DNA of 64,000 bases from Antedon mediterranea (taxonomy: Eukaryota > Echinodermata > Crinoidea > Comatulida > Antedonidae): contig NC_092672.1 in the NCBI RefSeq assembly GCF_964355755.1, positions 6,882,001 through 6,946,000 on the forward strand, written 5' to 3'. A program made the translations under genes and the position numbers. The notes under the pieces were generated by a model, which made no database searches, was not told where the DNA came from, and saw only the letters and a program-made list of their open reading frames with translations. Below, one piece after another: positions 26,310 through 36,600 of this stretch; within the stretch, counting starts at the first letter, position 1; every line of letters begins with the position of its first letter.

Positions 26310-27435
26310 AGCATGCTATACCGTCGCTGTTCTTTCAAAACCTCACAAACCATAATGTTACAGGAAGAAAAATCATTAATTTTCTTACATGAATTTATAT
26401 TTCGAGTTTGTAAATGTATAATGAGTAAAAAAAAAAGATACAATAAGTCAATTTAAGTGAAAAATGAGGATACGAGGTTTTGACAATATAAAGAGGCCTT
26501 TTTATTTAAACTTCTGCATACTCTATATATTATTTAAATTAATATTCTCATTTGGGCCTATGCCTAAATTTTTATTCTGTAGACTCATACAAATAATTGG
26601 CAGTTTCCATACATTTAATTTTAATATTTACAGTGAAGAGGTCTTCATTTCTGCTTTACTTTCATACAATATTCATGCAATGGGTATGTAATTTAATCGG
26701 ATTAATAATTACCGGCATTTATGGAATGGTGATATGTCTCTTGTATGATGTTTATTTTGTCAACTATAATGTTTACCACATCCAAACATTAATATTTGAT
26801 TAGCAGTAATCTATTCAGATTGTTAGGGTATATTAACTGTAATGACACCTAGGATTACAATACAGCATGAGAGTCGATTTAGTATGCTTTAAATTGTGTT
26901 AACCAGTCCTATAATGCATTTACGTAAAAAAAGTCCCGTGTCAACCTTGCAGTAAAATTTTGTTAAAAGTTGACCCATCGAACATGTAAGCTGTCCGTTT
27001 AGGATTGATGAAATATTTCCTACTTGATTTTTGATCAATGATTATACTTCTATTGTAAAAAGCCAGAAATGTGTTAAAATAGATCAAATATTTACCGTAA
27101 CTGCATCGAGTATTATTTTCTGTTTTTAGTCACCAAGTTCCATTATTGCCGTCGATTTCTTTACACGGTTAGCGTTCAGACGACTGCATTGCTCCTACTA
27201 ATAAGATACCCCAAGCTCGCAGCAAAATTTACTACTTTTGTGAGATTCTTCGAATTGCCATGGCAACGGAAATCGCCGTCATGGTGGGTTATAAATGCTA
27301 ATGACTTATGAAAACCAATAATAATATGAATGTTCGTTGAGAAAATTAAAACAAAATAATAGATAACAGAATATTAAATCCGAAACATAAATTCTTATAA
27401 TAATATAATATATATAAAATAATTATAAATTCAAC
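26310..27435. other. Intergenic, nothing supportable
   Basis: AT-rich with a slightly more GC-rich patch at 27150-27290. I see no exon, repeat or RNA that I can defend. Confidence 0.4.
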
Positions 27436-27439
27436 TCAC

Positions 27440-28015
27440 GGGAGGTGCTGCACTTACGGGAGGTGGCAGCTCTCGGAGCTTATACATATACTGGATACAA
27501 AAAAAGCGTTTAACCACTAAAAGAGATCTAATTAAGAAAATTATAAATAGTGGTCAGTCAACCAGTTTGGATAAGCTTACAGAATGTATTTAGAGGGTGA
27601 TTTGGATCCTGACGAAGGCTAATGCCGATGATTTGACTGGCCCACGTTACAATTTTAGCTAGTTTGTTTTTTCCCTTTGAGATAGATTCGAGAACCAGAC
27701 AATTGAGTCGATCAACAGAACGCTAACGCTATAAAAAAAAGGGTTAAAACATTTACATCAGTGATATTTAAGGTTTAAGGTTTAAGATATGTAAGGTTAA
27801 ACTTAAAAGTTTTCGGAGGGAAAACATTCTATGACTTGCTCTTTTGGTTAAAGATAAAGTGTTGGCTTCCCAGTTTAGGTTTTTAACAAGCACAACACTA
27901 AGATACTTAAATTCCTCGACCATTTCATGTTGATAGTTATGGTAATTAAAAGTGTTCTTTTAGAGCGTCGAAAGCAAAAAATGATCTCATCGTTTTATCT
28001 GTATTTATGGGTCAG
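27440..28015 (-). pseudogene. Decayed LINE reverse-transcriptase C-terminal fragment
   Basis: Minus-strand frames, interrupted by stops and shifts, read VEEFKYLSVVLVKNLNWEAN, matching the 'VxxFKYLGxxxDxxLxW' block that follows the YADD motif in non-LTR reverse transcriptases. These continue with NKLAKIVTWASQIIGI and DPNHPLN, matching the end-of-RT segment of CR1/RTE-like LINEs. The order is right and the reading frame is lost. No catalytic YxDD box remains in the fragment. Confidence 0.55.
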
Positions 28016-28258
28016 GAATGTTTATGTATTTAAAAAAATGGAGTTTCTACTATATTTTTGAATAATTGATATTCAATGACTAGGCCTACTGTTAAAAAAA
28101 CTAATATTTTTTTATTCTGTCGTTATAAACATATTTAATTGAGCATTAATAGGGCCTACTAAACTATTTCCAAACATTTTTTTTTATCTATGTAAGAACA
28201 CAAATGTTTCTGTAAGATAAGACAAAAAGAAAAACATAAAAAGTTGGTATGTACTTAA

Positions 28259-28413
28259 CAGTTGAATAACTTGAGTTAATACAAACGTAGACTCAATCAT
28301 GGTGGTAGTATTCGTGTTATTACTGAGCAGGTTGTTCAAGGGTACGAGTCAGCAAGCTCTTCCAACAGTATTGCCTTTATAATCGGATTCACGTCCATAT
28401 ACGTAGTCTCCAT
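28259..28413 (-). pseudogene. Relic exon 2 of a lost Cys-loop receptor paralogue
   Basis: Read on the minus strand, it matches exon 2 of gene C along its length: VNPIIKAILLEELADSYP corresponds to VNPSIKAYLVQAISDSYL, then after a TGA stop and a one-base shift NTNTTTMIESTFVLTQVIQL corresponds to NTTTNITSSFVLTQVIKL. The donor is broken: CTG|TTAAGT where paralogues have GTAAGT. No sibling exons were found, since the flanks are occupied by a LINE relic and a foldback transposon. It sits between genes A and B in the same orientation, so it marks a dead member of the tandem array. Confidence 0.75.
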
Positions 28414-28820
28414 TTATAAGAAACATTCCATTCACATTTTTTTAAAGAACAAAAAAGTGAAAAATCACACGTTTTTTCGCATGCTTTATTTTCCTTATTT
28501 TCATATCCTTCTGGTAGGCTACATTGTGAATAACAATGTTATTTCACCTGCCTGGACATGTTCTCCAAATCTTCTACTTTGTTTTTCAAATATTGAAAGT
28601 TACCTGTCATTTTACTAGTCGACGAACATTTTGTTATGTTTATGTTTTATCCTTAATTATACATTTTGATAATATTGGAATCGATAACAATAAAAAAAAG
28701 CATATTATACGATATTATATGTGTATACATTTCAGCTATAAATGGAAAGTAAATGTCGGTTTTGTTGAATCTGTACTGACGTATAAATTGTTGTACTGAA
28801 AATAAAACGTGTTCATAGCC

Positions 28821-29880
28821 GGGTGTCACAAAACCTAAGACCACGAAAGCTAAGACCCCCTAAGAACTAAGATCACGAAAGCTAAGACCCAAGACCTAAG
28901 ATTACAAATATTTATCTTTCGCACCTGCCTTGTATTTTAACTCCCAACATTTATTCTGAATACCACACCTTAGAATTGGCACTTTTATGAAAAAGAATCA
29001 CATAAAAAGTAACACATTTTAAATTGATGATTTTACAGACGTTTTTCTCGCACACAAACTGTTTGCGAATTTCGCATGACTAGCCTACAGTACAGTAGGC
29101 CTACACCCCTGTTCAATGTTTTTGTTTCTATGGAACGTCAAAAGAGCAAAAATTATATAGAGGGCTGAACACTCTGTGGAGTCCATCTACAGTGTGGATG
29201 GAACAATGTAAAATTAAAATTGTAATGATAATAGTATAATCATGCAAGTACGAAGAAATAAATACTGGCAAATAAATTTTAATTGAAAAATCATGATAAT
29301 AAGTTTTTTTGTTTCGTTTTCTTTCTGTTTTTATACAGAGCATGAGGGGAGCTTTAGGAGTTACAGGTAGGTATAATATCTCTATGAGTATACAAAGAAA
29401 CATGTCTGTAAAATCATCAATTTAAAGGATTTATTTATTTGTTTTTATGTGTTTCTCCTTCTGAAAGTACTTATAAATCCTAATTTTAAAGTGTGGTATT
29501 CAGGATAAAGTTAATCAACACATTTGGAGTCAAAATACAAGAAAGGCAGGTGCGTAAGAAAAACATCCTCTGAACCAACACAATGGAGTAAATATATACT
29601 AACAAACAACCCGTCAAGTTTGTTTGTTGTAAAGAAAAAAATATACATTTACTCAACGAGCGAAAATAATGTGAGTTTATCTATGTTTTGCGGTAGTATT
29701 TAATTATATTTATGGTAATAAATTAAACCTACTGTGTTTAAAATTATGTATGGATAAACAAGTATTGTTTTTAAGTGTAGTATATCTTAGAATTTGTAAT
29801 CTTAGGTCTTGGGTCTTAACTTTCGTGATCTTAGGTCTTAGGGGGTCTTAGCTTTCGTGGTCTTAGGTTTCGTGACACCC
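28821..29880. mobile_element. 1.06-kb foldback DNA element (Mutator-like TSD), copy 1
   Basis: ~90-bp terminal inverted repeats begin GGGTGTCACAAAACCTAAG and end with the complement. They are built from repeats of 'accacgaaagctaagacc'. Further inward the two halves remain complementary (gatgattttacagacgt / atgtctgtaaaatcatc). A 10-bp target duplication flanks it: GTTCATAGCC at 28811-28820 and GTTTATAGCC at 29881-29890. No transposase. TSDs of 9-10 bp with long TIRs are a Mutator (MULE) trait in family terms; the assignment is inference. Confidence 0.85.
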
Positions 29881-30204
29881 GTTTATAGCCTATCGTTTAT
29901 ACATAAAATCAAAAACATGCCAGACACAACAGATGCCACGAACATTGCAATTACTCTCAGAGGTGTTAGTAATCAGTACACCAATTCCAATTCACAGAAT
30001 CGTAAACCATAGCTACCTATTACCACCAATGTATTACAGCAGTTACTAGCGCAGCTCACTACAAGAAATAAGTACGACATGCTCATGGACAAGGCACTGT
30101 TTCTCATTAGCAAGCGAGGTCGTATTATCCACAAACCCACAACATGTCCTATTAGACAAGGATGTAGAAATCAATAAAACATGCATTACTATATGCTTCG
30201 ATCG

Positions 30205-31225
30205 ATCGAGAATCGATGACAAACAACACAATACCTTTCCTGGACATGCTCATCACACTCAATGACAATGGAACAGTTACCACCTCAGTCTATCGGAAGC
30301 CCACTCACACAGACCAATATTTACATTTCAACTCACATCATCCACTCGAACACAAACTGGGGCTTATAAACACACTTGTGGACAGAGCTGAGAAGGTAGT
30401 GGGAGATATGGATTTGAGGAAAGTTGAGATGGATAACATCAAGAAAGCGTTACACAACTGCCAGTATCCAGAGTGGTCCTTCCAGAGAGTTATGGAAAAC
30501 CGAAAAAGAAAAAAGAACAAAGGACACGAACCACAGAAAGAAAAGATCAAGATGCGAGGTAGCATAGGAATCCCCTATGTAAAAGGAATGGCAGAAAGAA
30601 TACGACGCACTCTCTCCTATCACAATGTCGGAACCTATTTCCTACCCCAAAATAAAATCAAGAATAGCCTCGTCCATCCAAAAGATAAAATCGAGAAGAT
30701 GGATACATGTGGAGTAATCTACGAAGTCACCTGCCGCAACTGTCCACAAGTTTACATTGGGGAAACAGGGAGGGCATTACAAACACGAATTAATGATCAC
30801 AAAAAAGATGTTACAACAAACACGGGGGGAGTAATGACTAGGGCCTCCAGAACATCCACATCTTCGATCATACACAAATCTGCCATTACAGAACATGTCA
30901 TAAAACACAATCATGTACCGAACTGGGAGGCTACCATCTTAACCAAAGAGCCTAAACGCAAAGACAGACAGATTAGAGAATCATTACATATAAGGAGAAA
31001 TAAAGAGAAGACCATGAACCGGGACACTGGAGCCCACGAACTCTCGCATTTGTACAATGATTTGATAGACACATCACCTGGCCGAGCCCCGCACAACCTC
31101 CAACATACAACCGGAGGCGTACGACGTCATCAACAGATGACGTCAAGAATGACCAAGCTGCATTAACACTCCGCAGTCAGTTGAGAAGGATCTCTGATAG
31201 AGATCGAAACGTTCGAGTAAGTACT
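30205..31225 (+). mobile_element. 5'-truncated Penelope-like element with GIY-YIG endonuclease
   Basis: The 316-codon frame at 30216-31166 starts inside the reverse transcriptase, with IPFLDMLI, the block after the YxDD box, then VYRKPTHTDQYLHFNSHHP. A basic linker (RKRKKNKGHEPQKEK) and IPYVKGMAERIRRTL follow. Then comes a C-terminal GIY-YIG-type endonuclease: CGVIYEVTCRNC, VYIGETGR, and downstream His and Glu residues. RT-plus-GIY-YIG is the defining PLE architecture. The RT core is missing by 5' truncation, so the element is dead. The tail after the stop has a perfect hairpin (gatctctgatagagatc) followed by GAAACG, resembling a decayed hammerhead. It shares no close identity with the 38-40 kb PLE. 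Confidence 0.88.
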
Positions 31226-31669
31226 CCGTTAACTTGTGCTTTTACAAAAACGAAATTTGTCATCTATATGCTTCCGTTCCTATAAGCACCACATGGCACA
31301 CCAAACAAAATTTAACATCCGAAAAAGTGCTGAAACGTTACAGGTATATTAGACGAGCAGCTATTGTACAGTTTGTTTGTGCTCCAAACAGGTTTGCCAT
31401 TACACCGGAAACACCTGAGCTGCATACTAAAAAACTGCTTTGCACACCACTTTAGATCACACACGTTTCAATACGCACTCATTTAGAATTGGTAGAGGGC
31501 TACACAATTCCATAACATGGGAGCAAATGAGAAGGAGATCGTGACCAATGGTAGATGGAAAAGTGATGCGTACAAACAATACCTTTGTATAACTTTAAGT
31601 AACAAGTAACATTACAAATTGCCAATGGTCACATAGGCATGTATTCAACGATATAATTTTCGTCACCTC
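31226..31669. other. Intergenic, nothing supportable
   Basis: No recognisable exon or structured repeat between the PLE fragment and the tandem repeat that follows. Confidence 0.35.
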
Positions 31670-31925
31670 GACATCTGCACAGGCAGTGCCTTCTGTCTTT
31701 CAGTCTTATTTAAGGTCCCATCCAACCGTTCGGATAGTGTCTTCTGCTTAGTATACAAGTTTCCAGGCATCTGCACAGACAGTGCCTTCTGCTTTAGTAT
31801 TAAGGTTCCAGACATCTGCTCAGGCAGTGCCTTCTGTTTAATAGTAAGGTTCCAGACATCTGCTCAGGAAGTGCCTTTCTGTTTAGTATTAAGGTTCCAG
31901 GCATCCCTGCCCAGGCAGTGTATTC
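31670..31925. repeat. ~57-bp tandem repeat, about four units
   Basis: Units read 'aaggttccaggcatctgc' then 'acaggcagtgccttctg' then 'tttagtatt', with small differences, at about 31675, 31760, 31805, 31850 and 31895. The last unit joins a unique segment duplicated on the other side of the adjacent LINE. Confidence 0.7.
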
Positions 31926-32010
31926 TATTCTGTATCATACCAGTTCATCAGGCAAGACCTACTGTTTTGGTTCAAATACGAAGAGAGTGAAATGGAAGAG
32001 TGAACATTCT
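31879..32010. repeat. Left copy of a ~130-bp direct repeat flanking a LINE
   Basis: Identical as far as I can read to 32579-32710: both begin gtttagtattaaggttccag and end gaagagtgaacattct. The copies sit immediately either side of the LINE fragment with its T-run, so they look like an extraordinarily long target-site duplication. Confidence 0.85.
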
Positions 32011-32578
32011 TTTTTTTTTTTTTTTTTTTTATTTCATTTCATCACATACATAATACAAAATTAATATATAAAGGCAACGTAACTATTAAAACGATATAAT
32101 ACTCTCTCAAAAATAAGAGAGTAATGAAATTAAAGAAAAAAAAATAATGTATCGCAAAAATACACTTAATAATAATCATTTTGCTAATAATATGGTTGCC
32201 TTGTATTTTTGGTAAATGTGAAATAAATGATTATAATTAAGTAATTGTTTTTTGATTTTGCAACTAAATATGTACCACTTTGTAATTAAAATTAAAATGT
32301 TTGCATCACTGTGTGTTTTTCCAAAACCAAAACATGTACTTTCTTTGGTGATAATTAAGTTATTGTTGATATTTCGATACATATATTGTTTTACATTTTC
32401 CCAAATTTTCTTTACCAGATCACATTCAAAGAACATATGTAGCAGTGTTTCCTGCTTTTCCTTGCAAAAACTACACATTGGTGAATCGACCTTTGACATC
32501 TTAAAGAGCATTGTATTTGTATAAATTATACGATGAATAAATTTAAATTGAACATTTTTTAGCTTAGTGTCATTTGTA
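32011..32578 (-). mobile_element. 5'-truncated LINE with zf-RVT zinc finger and poly(A)
   Basis: On the minus strand the frame 32176-32604 encodes the C-terminus of a non-LTR retrotransposon pol. The zf-RVT finger is CSFCKEKQETLLHMFFEC (C-x2-C-x8-H-x4-C), followed by DLVKKIWENV and a Lys/Asn-rich end. The first few codons of that frame lie in the flanking repeat. The element ends in a poly(A) tail, seen as about 20 T at 32011-32030. The L1-like group is suggested by the finger plus the homopolymer tail. The rest of pol is missing. Confidence 0.8.
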
Positions 32579-32710
32579 CTGTTTAGTATTAAGGTTCCAG
32601 GCATCCCTGCCCAGGCAGTGTATTCTATTCTGTATCATACCAGTTCATCAGGCAAGACCTACTGTTTTGGTTCAAATACGAAGAGAGTGAAATGGAAGAG
32701 TGAACATTCT
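32579..32710. repeat. Right copy of the ~130-bp direct repeat flanking a LINE
   Basis: Matches 31879-32010 with no difference that I can find. The sequence after it (tgggtccaccctg) is unique. Confidence 0.85.
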
Positions 32711-32914
32711 TGGGTCCACCCTGCATTTATAATTATGTACTGATCTTGACGTTGTTTTACACCTTACATGCGCTTTTTCCTCAGCATCCATGTGATGTTA
32801 GGAAAATAAAATCTGCGTCTAACTTGAATTATACGTATCTACAATCACATGCAGGTTACACATTTAGAATGTTCATTTTTCCAATAACAATTTTATATGC
32901 CAGAAAATGATGTT

Positions 32915-33365
32915 TTATGCTTATTCTTACGTCTCTGTGTATCAAAAAAGTTTTCAACTTAGAACTGTAGGATAACCATTTATGCTGTCTTTGATGGAAA
33001 TAATATTTTCACAATGAATCAGATGACGTCAGTTTTAGTAAGCGTGTTACAACCGCTAATGTAGAAAACGTCAGCTGATGTAAATGTAGAACAATCCATC
33101 GCTCCAGCTAATGTAGAAACACCAATAGCTTAGGCCCCTATGTAGTAAAATTGTTTGGATTGTTCTGCATTAACGGTTGTTTCGACATTAGCTGGCAATA
33201 ATCGTGACAATACAACGATTTTATTGGAAAAACTAGTATTTTCATCAAAGACATGATAATGGCATGGTTATCCAATAGATCTATGTCGAAAACCTTTTCG
33301 ATTTCTTTTGTTACAATAACATTTATCTACCTATCGTCGATAGTTAATCGTCCGTAGTAATGGTC
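32915..33365. mobile_element. Palindromic MITE family 2, copy 2, with a nested hairpin element
   Basis: Shares with 7690-8040 the boxes ggataaccatttatgct, tcacaatgaatcagatgacg, cgtgacaatacaacgatttt and atttcttttgtt. At about 33055-33205 a separate palindrome is inserted: gctaatgtagaaaacgtcagc and acaatcc on the left, ggattgttctgcattaacgg and gacattagctgg on the right. Confidence 0.6.
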
Positions 33366-33648
33366 TTTACTGACGGGTATGACTGAATTAAAACAAAAAT
33401 TGTTCTTTAATATTTAATGTATTGTATAGAATATAGTAAAGGTATAATGTAAAATGTAGACCTATAGTAATCTTTAAACCAAGTATACTTGCAAAAGATA
33501 GGAAGGTAGTTAAATTATCAAAAGTGAAGAAAAGGAGTTATGTGTTTGCCTTTACATAATGCTCATGCAAGCAACTGCTGTGCTGGCTGATGGTCCTGTT
33601 TTTTTTGTTTTAATTAGGCCTAATGGGTGTGTGTGTGTATGTAGCCTC

Positions 33649-36600
33649 TTAAGAATGGTATATTTTTTTAAAGAAACTAATGTATGTAATAAGTATACTC
33701 ACACAGGATAGGGAGGTAGCAAAATTATCACAAGTGAAAAAAGGATATATTTTGCTTTTGCACTTGCCTTTGTTTTTGCCCTTGTCCTTGCCCTTGCCTT
33801 TGTTTTTGCCCTTGTCTTTGCCTTTGTCCTTGTCTTTGTTCTTGCCTTTGCCTTTGTCATTATTTAAAGATGCCAATAAATATGTATTTTCGTTGCTGCC
33901 TACATATTGGATGTCTACATCTTCGCTGCATACATCTTCGCTGCCTACATCTTCGCTGCCTACACTTTCGCTGCATACATCTTCGCTGCATACATCTTCG
34001 CTGTCTTCATCTTGGCTGCCTACATCTTCGTTGCCTACACCTTCGCTGCATACATCTTCGCTGCATACATCTTCGCTGCCTACATCTTCGCTGCCTACAT
34101 CTTCGATGCCTACACTTTCGCTGCATACATCTTCGCTGCATACATCTTCGCTGTCTTCATCTTGGCTGCCTACATCTTTGCTGTCTACATCTTCGCTGTC
34201 TTCATCGCCCTCTTTATCGCCCTCTTTGTCGTTCCAATGGTGTATACAATCTAAGCATGCCTCAGAAATAAGACATAGCACCATAATAACATTGACGCTT
34301 ATAACTATACCTCCTATTAGAAAGAAAAAAATTGATCATCTAAACTAATTTTTGCTTTATCGTTTGGTAACTTTCTCTCGTTGTAAAATTGTAAAAAAAA
34401 AAAAAATAACTTTAATCAATTGGAAAAATAAAAATTACCTATTAGAGGAATGTGATTTCCCGATGCAGGAACATTCAAGGATTGTAAAATCACGAATAAA
34501 TTCTCTCCTACAAAAACAGATATCCCATATTTCAGTCTTCTTTTCGGTTTTACATGTGACATCTTGAACATAAAACACATTGAAAACGCACCAAAAAAGT
34601 ATGCATTTGCTAAAAACATATACCAAAAATTGTTCCGCCGTTGTAAATTGACCAACAGTTGTAACGTTGCATATGGAGACGTATTGCTTAATTTTGCTTG
34701 TATATCATGTATTGCCCAAATTTGATTGTTGTCATCACTGCTTATCTCTTGATCAAAATCATCATTAAAGTCAAGTTTGTTTCTAGGCTGTGTCAACGAA
34801 AAATCTAATTTACATTTTTGTTTGTCATCGGGATAGTACTTGAAGTTCAAAGGGCAATTCGTTTCAAATATACTTTTAGATGTAAGCTTCACACTGCCAT
34901 TGTAGCACACTTCAGCCGGATCAATCGACAGGAAAGATTTTTGATTCTGCCTATTTTAAAAATAAATATTGATACATTTATTACAAAATCGGAAAAAATA
35001 CTATAATATTTCAAAACTTGAATAAATGTAGGCATCGATTTTGTTTCGAATTCACTAGGCCTATATGTCAAGAAAAACCTGCGAGTTATCAATATAGAAA
35101 TAATACAAATTTAACATACGCTTGATGAAGTTTGGCATCTGGCGTCCAGATTGTCTCCTGTGATATTTGTAGACATTCAATTTTGGTCTTTTCATGGTCC
35201 CATGAAATAAATTCGTCCTTCCAATTCTGTAAAAATTAACAATAAAAGTGTAAGTTTATTAATATGTTCAATTCTATCATGCATCATACTATTTTAAAGG
35301 TTGTATATTCGTCTGCTACCAATAGAGGTAGACATTTCATGATGAAACACGTATAGAAATCGATTTGCATACCGCACACATCCGATAGGAATGATGATAC
35401 CGTATTTGGATAAAGTTAAAAGCCTACCACAGGGGCATGTGGCTCAAATATTTGGTGTCGAAGCCCCATCTACTATTTTAAAATCAAGGATACTGTAATA
35501 TAATGTTGGTTTGTTGAGGTACTAATGAAGACTCTGACTCGCTTGACTGAAAAAAATGGTATAAAATAATTTTTTTTTTTTATAATTTTTTTAAGAATAG
35601 ATAAGGAACGGAGGGTGTCACGAAACCTCAGACCACGAAAGCTCAGACCCCCTAAGACCTAAGATCACGAAAGCTAAGACCCAACACCTAAGATTACAAA
35701 TACTAAGATATACTACAGCTTAAAAACATTACTTGTTTATCCATACATAATTTTAAACACAGTAGGTTTCATTTATTACCATAAATATAATTTAATACTA
35801 CCGCAAAACATAGATAAACTCACATTATTTTCGCCCGTTGAGTAAATGTATATTTTTTCTTTACAACAAACAAATTTGACGGGTTGTTTGTTGGTATATA
35901 TTTACTCCATTGTGTTGGTTCAGAGGATGTTTTTCTTACGCACCTGCCTTTCTTGTATTTTGACTCCAAATTTGTTGAGTAACTTTATCCTGAACACCAC
36001 ACTTTAAAATTAGGACTTATAAGTACTTTCAGAAGGAGAAACACATAATAACAAATAAATAAATCCTTTAAATTGATGATTTTACAGATGTGTTTCTTGT
36101 ATACTGTAATGTAACTCCTCGAGCTCCCATGCTCAATGTTTTTGTTTCTATGGAGCGCCAAAAGAGCAACAATAATAGTACAAGTATAAAAACAGAAAGA
36201 AAACGAAACAAAAAAACTTATCATGATTTTTTAATTAAAATTTATTTGCCAGTATTTATTTCTTCGTACTTGCATGATTATACTATTATCATTACAATTT
36301 TAATTTTACATTGTTCCATCCACACTGTAGATGGACTCCACAGAGATTTTTGCTCTTTTGACGTTCCATAGAAACAAAAACATTGAACATGGCCCATGGG
36401 GTGGGTAGGCCTACTGTACTGTAGGCTAGTCATTTTTTGTGCGAGAAAAACGTCTGTAAAATCATCAATTTAAAAATGTATTTGTTACTTTTTATGTGAT
36501 TCTTTTTCATGAAAGTGCCAATTCTAAGGTGTGGTATTCAGAATAAATGTTAGGAGTTAAAATACAAGGCAGGTGCGAAAGATAAATATTTGTAATCTTA

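Noticed and set aside
29128-29403. 91-codon ORF inside the foldback element (and 36090-36371 in the other copy)
   Set aside because: The two copies do not give a conserved protein when aligned in orientation. They are chance openings in an AT-rich TIR element.
33680-34348. Long plus-strand openings (222, 133 and 115 codons) opposite gene B's last exon
   Set aside because: They are repeat translations of the 15-bp coding minisatellite. Only the minus frame joins in phase to exon 5 and contains M3.
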